From: an uncultured Methylococcaceae bacterium
GTDB lineage: Bacteria; Pseudomonadota; Gammaproteobacteria; Methylococcales; Methylomonadaceae
Length of the DNA: 5,517 bases
Assembly: GCA_903903365.1 (NCBI GenBank)
Contig: CAIUYS010000673.1
Span: 1 to 5,517 of the forward strand
Reading direction: 5' to 3'
Shown: positions 1-5,437 of the stretch, one piece after another
Layout: each line of letters opens with the position of its first letter
Position numbering within the stretch: the stretch's first letter is position 1
Position numbers and translations under genes: made by a program
The notes under the pieces: model-generated
What the model was told of the DNA's origin: nothing
Database searches by the model: none
The model's input: the letters and a program-made list of their open reading frames with translations, nothing else

Positions 1-663
1 GAATCGCCTAAACGCTTAGATAGTTGCTGGATTGCTGAATTATGGGCGGCTATTCCTGATAAGATTTACGAACAAGAAAAACCATTTTGGTTAATACGGG
101 ATGGCTTTAAAAAGCTGATGGAGCAAGCCATTATTAATGATGAACTGGAAGCCACCACAGAAGAAAGGGCAGTTGGTATTGATGATGGATTTAAAGAGAT
201 AACCGAAAAAAACCGAATACGAAAAATAAAAAATGGCTGGCTTGGTAACAATTTTGTGAACTTCATTATTACCCGTGATGATTTGCGTAAATGGCTTATT
301 AGCTCTAATCAATGGCCGCTTGCTGATGATTGCTTGCTGGCTAAATGGTTTGAGTCCGAACCACAAACCGAAGCCGTGGGGGATGCTGGAGCGGGTAATC
401 ATGCATCGAATGAAAGACAGAACCAGTTACATATTTTTATCTGGCGTGTTCACCAAGTATTGAACGAACAAAAAAAGCCAACAGCACAGCAATTATGGAA
501 CGAGATACAGCACCGCCACGAAACCCACGATACAGATAAAATTATTCAAGAGGTGAATGGAGAGCAAATATTATGGTGTTCTGGCTATGGTAATGAACAA
601 AGGCTACAGAGAAAAACCTTTGATAAAACGCTTTCAAACATAAGAAAAAACCCGCCTTTATAG
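1..663 (+). CDS. 3' part of an unrecognised element gene (hypothetical protein)
   Basis: The frame is open from the first base of the window, so the gene begins upstream and 220 residues are visible. The ATG at 118 is internal, since conserved-looking sequence (WIAELWAAIPDKIYE, then PFWLIRDGFKKLME) precedes it in frame. The visible part looks like two segments. The first, about residues 1-115, is mixed helical and Trp/Leu-rich, including NFIITRDDLRKWL and ADDCLLAKWFE. A polar linker (GNHASNERQNQ) follows. The second is a basic C-terminal domain of about 80 residues with TAQQLWNEIQ and the ending KTFDKTLSNIRKNPPL, which could be a winged-helix-like fold. I see no signal peptide, membrane segment or catalytic motif. 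Its position just upstream of an excisionase-like gene suggests an element-encoded regulatory or accessory protein, which is inference. The gene is real judging by length and codon pattern; the function is unknown. Confidence 0.8.
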   Translation, partial: ESPKRLDSCWIAELWAAIPDKIYEQEKPFWLIRDGFKKLMEQAIINDELEATTEERAVGIDDGFKEITEKNRIRKIKNGWLGNNFVNFIITRDDLRKWLISSNQWPLADDCLLAKWFESEPQTEAVGDAGAGNHASNERQNQLHIFIWRVHQVLNEQKKPTAQQLWNEIQHRHETHDTDKIIQEVNGEQILWCSGYGNEQRLQRKTFDKTLSNIRKNPPL

Positions 664-669
664 AAAAAG

Positions 670-723
670 TTACCGTTAAGCTTACCCATAAGAGAATTAT
701 TTACCGGGTAAGTTTAGCGGTAA
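670..723 (+). promoter_or_regulatory. 18-bp stem-loop between genes (RNA hairpin or operator)
   Basis: Bases 670-687 pair with 706-723 across an 18-base loop. Sixteen pairs are Watson-Crick. The other two (676 with 717, 680 with 713) are G-U only if the + strand is transcribed; on the other strand they would be A-C mismatches. This favours a + strand RNA structure. It begins seven bases after the stop codon at 661-663. No T-tract follows, so it is not a standard intrinsic terminator. The left arm and loop also hold three loose copies of a TTACC-(3 to 4 bases)-TAA motif (670, 682, 701), so a DNA operator for a dimeric regulator is an alternative. Confidence 0.5.
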
Positions 724-749
724 ATCCAACAATGAATAATTGATTTCAA

Positions 750-784
750 CACGGGGCAACCCGTGGAAAGCCTGCAAAAACAGG
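750..784 (+). ncRNA. Candidate structured leader or small RNA: two short stem-loops
   Basis: Two hairpins stand five bases apart. CACGGG (750-755) pairs with CCCGTG (760-765) around a GCAA tetraloop of the GNRA class, and CCTG (771-774) pairs with CAGG (781-784) around CAAAAA. They lie 30 bases upstream of the start codon at 815. Together with the 670-723 hairpin, they make almost the whole intergenic gap foldable. P4-type satellites are known to encode a small hairpin immunity RNA (the CI/C4 family) in their leader; a relative here is possible but I cannot show homology. No convincing promoter was found in the gap. Confidence 0.35.
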
Positions 785-814
785 ATAACAAAACTTTCTT
801 ATTGGAATCATTAA

Positions 815-1012
815 ATGCCTACATTATCAACAGTAAATCAATTCACCGCAAAACATCCCGCCTTCACACTTGGCGGCTTGCGTTCCCTGATATTCAACGA
901 AGATACAAACGGCCTTAAATCATCCGGGGCGGTTGTTCGTATTGGCCGTAAAGTTTTAATTGATGATGCCAAGTTCTTTGCTTGGATTGAATCACAAAAT
1001 AAGGCGGCTTAA
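815..1012 (+). CDS. Small excisionase/AlpA-like DNA-binding protein
   Basis: This 65-residue protein opens TVNQFTAKHPAFTLGGLRSLIF (residues 6-27), which fits a helix-turn-helix in which a first helix is followed by a recognition helix around GLRSLIF. It ends with VRIGRKVLIDDAKFFAWIESQ (41-61), the 'R-x-G-R-x-V-x-I-D' strand and final helix typical of MerR/Xis-type small DNA-binding proteins of genomic islands. Such proteins act as recombination directionality factors or as transcription activators of integrase and early genes (AlpA in CP4-57 is the known example). The ATG at 815 follows TTGGAATC at a usable distance and a structured leader. It is the first of five closely packed genes. Whether it acts in excision, regulation or both cannot be read from the sequence. 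Confidence 0.75.
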   Translation: MPTLSTVNQFTAKHPAFTLGGLRSLIFNEDTNGLKSSGAVVRIGRKVLIDDAKFFAWIESQNKAA

Positions 1013-1121
1013 CTATGAACACGCCTACATTCCCAAAATTTGAAACTCTAACAGCACGCGGCTTAATTATGGACGCGCCTACATTCCCAAGAACCGACAC
1101 CCTAACAGCACGCGCCTTAAT
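1004..1121 (+). repeat. 54-bp tandem duplication covering a gene start
   Basis: Bases 1004-1057 and 1058-1111 are imperfect tandem copies, and the first ten bases of a third copy follow (1112-1121). The unit includes the ribosome-binding region GCGGCTTAA(C/T)T, the ATG, and 18 codons. The encoded copies read MNTPTFPKFETLTARGLI and MDAPTFPRTDTLTARALM. The unit is a multiple of three, so the frame is kept. Confidence 0.85.
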
Positions 1122-1407
1122 GCGACTGGTAACAGGCCAACAGTTCACCCACAGAGACTTTCAGAACGAAACCGCAAGCTATCGACTTTCAGGTTATATC
1201 GAGCAGTTAAGAAATAGACATAACTGGCCGATTGAAACAACGGAAGAAACAGCACCAACTAAAGATAAGGTGGGGCGCAATGCTACTTATGGCCGTTATT
1301 CAATAGAACCGGATGTTTTAAAAGGTTTACACCTAATGATGGGGGAACGCTTAACCCTGTTTATCCATGCAGTCCAACGCTTTGAGCAAGGGGGCAATCA
1401 TGCCTAA
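1015..1407 (+). CDS. Winged-helix-like DNA-binding protein with duplicated N-terminus
   Basis: 130 residues if started at 1015, or 112 if started at the duplicated ATG at 1069. After the 18-residue duplication comes a helix (LTARALMRLVTG, about 33-41), then THRDFQNETASYRLSGYIEQLRNRHNWPIET (45-75), which looks like a turn and recognition helix, and a likely wing (GRNATYGRYSIEP, 87-99). A C-terminal helix ends in VQRFEQGG. This layout matches small helix-turn-helix regulators that I recall from primase operons of proteobacterial islands, though I cannot name a family firmly. The start is two bases after the stop of the preceding gene. The end overlaps the next gene by eight bases. The second start has nearly the same upstream context, so both could be used. 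A likely role is operon control or helping the replication protein. Confidence 0.75.
   Translation: MNTPTFPKFETLTARGLIMDAPTFPRTDTLTARALMRLVTGQQFTHRDFQNETASYRLSGYIEQLRNRHNWPIETTEETAPTKDKVGRNATYGRYSIEPDVLKGLHLMMGERLTLFIHAVQRFEQGGNHA
1388..1394 (+). promoter_or_regulatory. Ribosome binding site AAGGGGG deciding the start at 1400
   Basis: AAGGGGG matches the AAGGAGG consensus with one position that still pairs with the ribosomal RNA as G-U. It lies five bases before the ATG at 1400 and inside the end of the upstream gene. The in-frame ATG at 1367 has no such site, so 1400 is preferred. Confidence 0.7.
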
Positions 1408-1714
1408 AGAATTAATCGAGCCTGATTTTATAGATTACCCGCCTTCATTTTCTGAATATAAGTTCTTTGCAGATGATTCCGTTAATGAGCTGCTTAACAG
1501 CTTAAATACTGATGTATTTGACGCAAGCGAGTTTAAAGAATCATTGCTTGTGCTTAAAGACCTAATCGGATGTATGGGCTGGGCGCATGAAGAAAGCATG
1601 GACAATATGCAAACGACCATAGATAACATTATTGTCCAAAGCAATAATAAATTGATGGATAAGTATTACCCCCAAGCCGCAAACCTAGGGGGCAATGATG
1701 GCACTGTTAAATAA
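1400..1714 (+). CDS. Small acidic protein of unknown function
   Basis: 104 residues from the ATG at 1400. The sequence is acidic and mostly helical. It opens with a proline-rich stretch (EPDFIDYPPSFSEYKFF), followed by helices around DSVNELLNSL and SEFKESLLVLKDLIGCMGWAHEESMDNMQTTIDNIIVQ. It contains no recognisable domain, signal peptide or membrane segment. It overlaps the upstream regulator gene by 8 bases and the downstream zinc-finger gene by 17 bases. This strongly suggests coupled translation and a role tied to the primase, such as a loader or inhibitor; that role is inference. I do not recognise a family. Confidence 0.7.
   Translation: MPKELIEPDFIDYPPSFSEYKFFADDSVNELLNSLNTDVFDASEFKESLLVLKDLIGCMGWAHEESMDNMQTTIDNIIVQSNNKLMDKYYPQAANLGGNDGTVK
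1686..1692 (+). promoter_or_regulatory. Ribosome binding site TAGGGGG deciding the start at 1698
   Basis: Two ATGs stand in tandem at 1695 and 1698. The G run ends two bases before the first and five before the second. The five-base spacing equals that at 1400 and 2000, so 1698 is the better start. Confidence 0.6.
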
Positions 1715-2006
1715 AAAACTGAATGTTGATTATATCAAACGCTCAATCAATCCGTTTGACTTTTACAGCCATGAACTACCCGGCGCACCGTTAAAAAAAC
1801 ATGACTGGAATGACGGCGGTTTATGTCCATTCCATGCAGACAACAGCACAGGTTCATTCCGTGTAAATCTGACTACAGGGGCTTTTAAGTGCTTTGCTTG
1901 TGGGATAGCTGGAAGTGATGTTATTGCCTTCATTATGGCACTGTACGGCCTTCAATTTGCCGAAGCACTGGCAAAGCTGGCTGATGATTGGGGGCTGGCA
2001 TGGTAG
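1698..2006 (+). CDS. Stand-alone CHC2 zinc-finger protein (primase N-terminal domain)
   Basis: 102 residues. The zinc ribbon is clear: LCPFH supplies C43 and H46, and KCFACG supplies C65 and C68, with the intervening SFRVNLTTGAFKC that is characteristic of DnaG-type CHC2 domains. After it comes GSDVIAFIMALYGLQFAEALAKLADDWGL, the usual helical continuation in which the enzyme family reads '...D.I.F....G..F.EA...LA'. In bacterial primases this domain recognises the template trinucleotide and regulates primer start. Here it ends without a catalytic domain; the TOPRIM domain is encoded by the next gene, whose start overlaps this gene by seven bases. The two products probably work as a complex. 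An upstream ATG at 1695 would add one methionine. Confidence 0.88.
   Translation: MALLNKKLNVDYIKRSINPFDFYSHELPGAPLKKHDWNDGGLCPFHADNSTGSFRVNLTTGAFKCFACGIAGSDVIAFIMALYGLQFAEALAKLADDWGLAW
1990..1994 (+). promoter_or_regulatory. G5 ribosome binding site deciding the start at 2000
   Basis: A run of five G lies five bases before the ATG at 2000, the same geometry as the two preceding gene starts. A TTG start at 1988, four codons upstream, would leave the G run inside the gene, with no comparable G-rich site immediately before it, so ATG 2000 is preferred. Confidence 0.6.
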
Positions 2007-4195
2007 ATATTCCTAAAAGCTACAACGGAAAACCATTAATCCATGCTTGGAACTATTGCGCCACGGACGGCGCACCCTTCGGGGTTGTTGGCAGGTATCA
2101 AGACGGGGAAGGCAAAAAAGATATTGTGCCATTCTTTAAACGTAACGGCACGAACTGGACACCCGGTATAGAGCTTAACCCACGGCCATTATTTGGGCTT
2201 GATAAGCTGGCGAACCATTCAAAAGATAAAGCGGTATTTATCGTAGAGGGCGAAAAGAGCGCGGCGGCTTTGCAAAGTATAGGTATAACAGCCGTAACCA
2301 GTCTGGGCGGTTCACCAGCGGCTAAACAAGCAGACTGGACACCGTTAAACGGTTACAAGATGGTTTACTTGCTACCAGACAAGGACGAACCCGGCGAACA
2401 TTACATAAAGGATGTTTACGGGGCGTTAGCGGCTTTACCAGAACCGCCACAGGTTAAAGTGGTGCGACTGGAAGGACTACCCGATAAAGGCGACATTGTG
2501 GACTGGTTGCAAGGTTGGGTTGATAACTGGGAAGGTTACGCGCCTATTGCTGAAAACCTACACGAACCCCTAAAAGAAAAGTTACGGGTAGAGATTCAAA
2601 AGGCCGAACCAATACCGGAAGAATGGGGTTTAGCGGGTTTAGCAGGTTTAGCAGGTGAGGGGTACAGTGCTTTTAAATGGGAAAATCCCAACAAAATAGA
2701 AACTGACACCTTACCAGTGCAAGCCTTACAAACTGAACTGATACCAGAACCATTCCGGGCATGGTTGGCTGATGTGTCCCACAGGATGCAGACACCGGGA
2801 GACTTTGCGGCGGTATCAAGCCTTGTTATTGTTGGTTCTCTAATTGGCGCGGGTTGTTCCATTAAGCCTAAACGCTGGGATGATTGGGAAGTTATCCCTA
2901 ATGTATGGGGGGCATGTATTGGACGGCCTTCGGTGGTTCTGAAAACACCCAGTATGAAAGAACCCATGAGCTTACTGGAACGCCTACAGGCTGAATACGG
3001 CGAACTATTCGAGCAGGATAAGGCCGGGGCTGAATTTGATGGACTGGCAAACAAGGCCATGATTGATGCGGTAAAGGGGGAGCTATCCAAAGCGGCAAAA
3101 GGTAAAGGCAAAGATGGAATAGTGCAAGGTGATGATATGCAGAAGTTAAAAGCTGATTATCTGGACTTAACCCAAAGCACCGAACCCGAAGCCACCCGGC
3201 GACTATTCAAAACCAACGAAACCAGCATACAGTCTATGACTTTGTTACAAGTCCAGAATGAGCGCGGTATTTTAGTTTTCAGAGACGAATTAACAGGGTT
3301 GCTTGTGAAATGGGATAGAGACGATGGAGCAGACGAACGCGCCTACTTTCTGGAAGGCTGGAATGGTGATGGTTCATATACTGATGTAAAGATAGGCCGG
3401 GGCATAACGGATGCTAAAAGTATTTGTATAAGCCTACTGGGAGGCATACAGCCGGATAAGTTGGCGCGTTACTTGTACCAAGCCAACAAAGGGAACAATG
3501 ATGGTTTAGTGCAACGCTTACAGCTTGCAGTCTGGCCGGATGAACCCCAAGCATGGCAGTTAATCGACACCAAGCCAAACAAGGCCGAAAAGATGCGAGC
3601 CTTCGATATTATGAAGGCATTGGCTGAACTGGACTTTATCCAGTATGGAGCAATCAAGGGAGAGTATGACGAACGGCCATACTTTAGGTTTGATGATGCC
3701 GGGCAGGAAGTTTTTAATCATTGGCTGACTGACTTACAAACTATCAAGATTCAAAAAGAAGAAAATCCTTTAATGTGTGAACACTTCGGGAAATTCCGTT
3801 CTTTGATGCCTTCATTAGCTTTGATATTCCATTGCATTGATATTGCAGACAACAAAGCGCGGGGCAATGTAAACGGCAAGGCGGCACGATTGGCGGTTGA
3901 TTGGTGTAAGTATCTGGAAACCCATGCAAGGCGCATTTATGCAATGTCAGAGAGTCCAGAACACGAAGCGGCGGTTAGATTGGCCGATAAGATAAAAACC
4001 AAGTGCTTACCCAGTCCATTTACTACCAAAGCAGTTTATGACAAAGGTTGGCACGGATTGAAGGATAAGCAGGAAGCAGAAGCGGCCTGTAACATCCTGA
4101 TAGAAGAAAACTGGTTAATGATGCAAAGAAAACCTAAACCATTAACCGGGCGGCCACCTTTACCAGAGTATTTAATTAATCCGGTTTTTCTGTAA
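2000..4195 (+). CDS. TOPRIM + DUF3987 replication protein (primase/helicase-like)
   Basis: 731 residues. Residues 1-75 form the N-terminal domain often found before TOPRIM in phage primases (HAWNY..., GRYQDGEGKKDIVPFF). The TOPRIM domain spans about 78-172: the catalytic glutamate is in IVEGEKSA (E83), the DxD pair in LLPDKDEPG (D127, D129), and KGDIVDWL follows. A linker with LAGLAGLAG (211-219) leads into a DUF3987 domain from about 245. This contains a P-loop-like IGRPSVVLKTPSMKEPM (308-322, K316-T317), a Walker B-like GILVFRDE (D429, E430), a sensor-like ISLLGGIQPDKL (477-488) and DGLVQRLQLAVWPD with a candidate arginine finger (R506). The C-terminus (PSPFTTKAVYDKGWHGLKDK onward) looks like a winged helix, ending GRPPLPEYLINP. 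The P-loop has six residues between its Gly and Lys rather than five. Together with the zinc-finger gene just upstream this resembles a split satellite-phage primase/helicase that would start replication of the element. Confidence 0.88.
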   Translation: MVDIPKSYNGKPLIHAWNYCATDGAPFGVVGRYQDGEGKKDIVPFFKRNGTNWTPGIELNPRPLFGLDKLANHSKDKAVFIVEGEKSAAALQSIGITAVTSLGGSPAAKQADWTPLNGYKMVYLLPDKDEPGEHYIKDVYGALAALPEPPQVKVVRLEGLPDKGDIVDWLQGWVDNWEGYAPIAENLHEPLKEKLRVEIQKAEPIPEEWGLAGLAGLAGEGYSAFKWENPNKIETDTLPVQALQTELIPEPFRAWLADVSHRMQTPGDFAAVSSLVIVGSLIGAGCSIKPKRWDDWEVIPNVWGACIGRPSVVLKTPSMKEPMSLLERLQAEYGELFEQDKAGAEFDGLANKAMIDAVKGELSKAAKGKGKDGIVQGDDMQKLKADYLDLTQSTEPEATRRLFKTNETSIQSMTLLQVQNERGILVFRDELTGLLVKWDRDDGADERAYFLEGWNGDGSYTDVKIGRGITDAKSICISLLGGIQPDKLARYLYQANKGNNDGLVQRLQLAVWPDEPQAWQLIDTKPNKAEKMRAFDIMKALAELDFIQYGAIKGEYDERPYFRFDDAGQEVFNHWLTDLQTIKIQKEENPLMCEHFGKFRSLMPSLALIFHCIDIADNKARGNVNGKAARLAVDWCKYLETHARRIYAMSESPEHEAAVRLADKIKTKCLPSPFTTKAVYDKGWHGLKDKQEAEAACNILIEENWLMMQRKPKPLTGRPPLPEYLINPVFL
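2629..2655 (+). repeat. Three tandem 9-bp units (TTTAGCRGG) inside the primase gene
   Basis: Units at 2629-2637 (TTTAGCGGG), 2638-2646 and 2647-2655 (both TTTAGCAGG) encode the LAG repeats between the TOPRIM and DUF3987 domains. The DNA identity between units exceeds what the peptide requires, since Leu is always TTA and Ala always GC(G/A). The same unit makes up the hairpin after the gene. Confidence 0.85.
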
Positions 4196-4203
4196 AACAC
4201 GCC

Positions 4204-4280
4204 TACCCTGTACCAGCTAAACCAGCTAAACCCCCTTTAGCCTGTTTAGCCTGTTTAGCGGGTTTAGCTGGCAGGGGGTA
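4204..4280 (+). repeat. Long inverted repeat made of 9-bp iterons (candidate origin)
   Basis: Bases 4213-4231 pair with 4253-4271 with one mismatch (4224 with 4260), around a 21-base loop. Beyond a two-base bulge (4211-4212), CCCTG at 4206-4210 pairs with CAGGG at 4272-4276, and TA at 4204 matches TA at 4279 less tightly. The arms and loop are built of 9-bp units. Two are inverted (CCAGCTAAA at 4213 and 4222) and four direct (TTTAGCCTG at 4236 and 4245, TTTAGCGGG at 4254, TTTAGCTGG at 4263). There is no T-tract, so an ordinary intrinsic terminator is unlikely. The position right after the replication gene and the shared unit with 2629-2655 suggest iterons or a single-strand initiation hairpin. 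Confidence 0.8.
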
Positions 4281-4327
4281 ACGACATTTTACAAAATAAT
4301 TAACTGATACAAACAGGAAGCAAACAG

Positions 4328-4735
4328 ATGACAGCGGCAAAATTTAAGCCCGGACAATCGGGCAATCCCAAAGGACGGCCAAAGAATAAAACACCCGCCA
4401 CTTTGCTAAGAAAATCCATTATTGATGATATGCCAGACATTATTTTAAAACTGGTTGAACAAGCCAAAGAAGGCGACACAGCGGCGGCAAAGATATTGCT
4501 TGATAGATGCGTTCCTTCACTCAAACCGCAATCTATGGCAATCAATTTGCCAGTTAATGGCACACTTACAGAACAAGGCGGCGAAATAATCAGAGCTACA
4601 CTATCGGGAAACATACCACCGGACATAGGGGCGCAATTAATAACAGCATTGGCTAATCAAGGAAAATTGATTGAACTGCAAGAACTGACTGAACGATTAA
4701 CTCATATAGAGAAACAATTGGAATTAAGAAAATGA
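4328..4735 (+). CDS. DUF5681 family protein
   Basis: 135 residues beginning with the family hallmark FKPGQSGNPKGRPKNKT (residues 6-22). The core GRPK resembles an AT-hook core, so DNA binding is possible but unproven. The middle is helical (SIIDDMPDIILKLVEQAKEGDTAAAKILLDRCVPSLKP). The C-terminus (LIELQELTERLTHIEKQLELRK) has regularly spaced Leu/Ile and probably forms a short coiled coil, suggesting a dimer. A good ribosome binding site, AGGAAG at 4315-4320, precedes the ATG by seven bases. The gene is separated from the primase gene by the hairpin region and overlaps the next gene by four bases. DUF5681 proteins occur in prophages and islands; their function is not known to me. Confidence 0.85.
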   Translation: MTAAKFKPGQSGNPKGRPKNKTPATLLRKSIIDDMPDIILKLVEQAKEGDTAAAKILLDRCVPSLKPQSMAINLPVNGTLTEQGGEIIRATLSGNIPPDIGAQLITALANQGKLIELQELTERLTHIEKQLELRK

Positions 4736-5205
4736 AACCATCACAAGTAAATAAGCTTTTCACCAAACTAACCCCCCATGAGCAAGCCGTGTTGGCATTT
4801 GAGGCATTATCTAGGAATGATATAAACGAGATAGAAATTATTGTTGATAGTGTTCCACGCGAAAAATATTTATGTGTACATACCGATTACCAAACGAGAG
4901 CGGCAGGAATGCAAAACCTTGTCAGGATTTACGGCACTGAATATTGGAAAAACAGAGCATTAATGATGATGGCGTTACATGCTTCAGATAATCCAAACGG
5001 TCATGAGGGGCTTGGTGTTCGGTTTGCTGCAAAGCTGGCTTCTATGAATAGTGCTTTGATTGAAGTAAGCCAATTATTTAAAGTAAGTATTGAAGCGGTA
5101 AAAACACAGGCACAATGTAAAGACGAACCAACCTTTGATAATTATGCCGATTCAAAATTGATTGAACAATATACCGAGCTGTTTACATTATCGGTCATGA
5201 CTTAA
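4732..5205 (+). CDS. Unrecognised 157-residue protein, last gene of the operon
   Basis: The ATG at 4732 overlaps the stop codon of the DUF5681 gene (ATGA), so the two are translationally coupled. The N-terminus reads LTPHEQAVLAFEALSRNDINEIEIIVDSVPREKYLCVHTDY (13-53), a helical stretch ending in a C-x-H pair (C48, H50). The middle (YWKNRALMMMALHASDNPNGHEGLGVRFAAKLASMNSALIEVSQLF, about 71-116) is helical and moderately hydrophobic but too polar for a membrane span. No catalytic motif or signal peptide is seen. I recall similar proteins next to DUF5681 genes in proteobacterial islands but know no function. An intrinsic terminator follows 43 bases after the stop codon. Confidence 0.75.
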   Translation: MKPSQVNKLFTKLTPHEQAVLAFEALSRNDINEIEIIVDSVPREKYLCVHTDYQTRAAGMQNLVRIYGTEYWKNRALMMMALHASDNPNGHEGLGVRFAAKLASMNSALIEVSQLFKVSIEAVKTQAQCKDEPTFDNYADSKLIEQYTELFTLSVMT

Positions 5206-5248
5206 ACACAAAACTGATGATGTGAATTGATGCAATGACATAACATTC

Positions 5249-5274
5249 AAGGCTGGGTTATTCCGGCCTTTTTT
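5249..5274 (+). terminator. Intrinsic terminator of the element operon
   Basis: AAGGCTGG (5249-5256) pairs with CCGGCCTT (5263-5270), eight pairs with one G-U, around a six-base loop, and runs into six T (5269-5274). It lies downstream of the last + strand gene and shields the tRNA gene, which is read from the other strand. Confidence 0.88.
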
Positions 5275-5315
5275 ATGTCTGAATTATTGGCGTTTGTTGC
5301 GGGTGTTTTTTTGTC

Positions 5316-5335
5316 ACTGTACCAAAACTGTACCA
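5316..5335. repeat. Two 11-bp-phased direct repeats ACTGTACCA (candidate integrase arm sites)
   Basis: ACTGTACCA occurs at 5316-5324 and again at 5327-5335, an 11-bp period, about one helical turn. An inverted core copy, GTACAG, lies at 5355-5360. Short helically phased repeats near a tRNA attachment site are typical of arm-type sites of tyrosine recombinases. No integrase gene is seen here, so the assignment is inference. I do not see the matching attachment-site copy within the window. Confidence 0.4.
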
Positions 5336-5367
5336 TTTTAAATTTAGCAGGATAGTACAGCACAACG

Positions 5368-5404
5368 AAAAATGGCCTAGAGAATTATAAAAACTCTCTA
5401 AGCC
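5368..5404 (-). terminator. Intrinsic terminator on the minus strand, probably for tRNA-Leu
   Basis: Read on the minus strand, GGCTTAGAGA (5404-5395) pairs with TCTCTAGGCC (5383-5374). All ten pairs form, one as G-U, with an 11-base loop; the stem is followed by ATTTTT (5373-5368). It begins about 33 bases past the tRNA 3' end. The G-U pair fits only minus-strand transcription. Confidence 0.7.
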
Positions 5405-5437
5405 ACTGATTTCTTTGCACAACTCGAAACCTAAATT

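Noticed and set aside
91..402. 103-residue minus-strand open frame
   Set aside because: It is a shadow of the first gene, whose + strand frame is open from base 1 and has coherent protein composition.
664..814. Sigma-70 promoter before the excisionase-like gene
   Set aside because: I found TA-rich hexamers such as AATAAT at 735-740 but no paired -35 element at proper spacing, so none is annotated.
1367..1399. Upstream ATG at 1367 as the start of the small acidic protein
   Set aside because: It lacks a ribosome binding site and lies deep in the preceding gene, whereas the ATG at 1400 has AAGGGGG five bases upstream, matching the next two genes.
2596..3111. 171-residue minus-strand open frame opposite the primase gene
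   Set aside because: It is entirely antisense to a well-supported coding region, its repeats (KPAKPAKP) are the reverse of the LAG repeat, and it shows no recognisable domain or ribosome site.
4196..4280. CRISPR-like or terminator reading of the short repeats after the primase gene
   Set aside because: The units are contiguous 9-mers without spacers, so this is not a CRISPR array; no T-tract follows the hairpin, so an intrinsic terminator is not supported.
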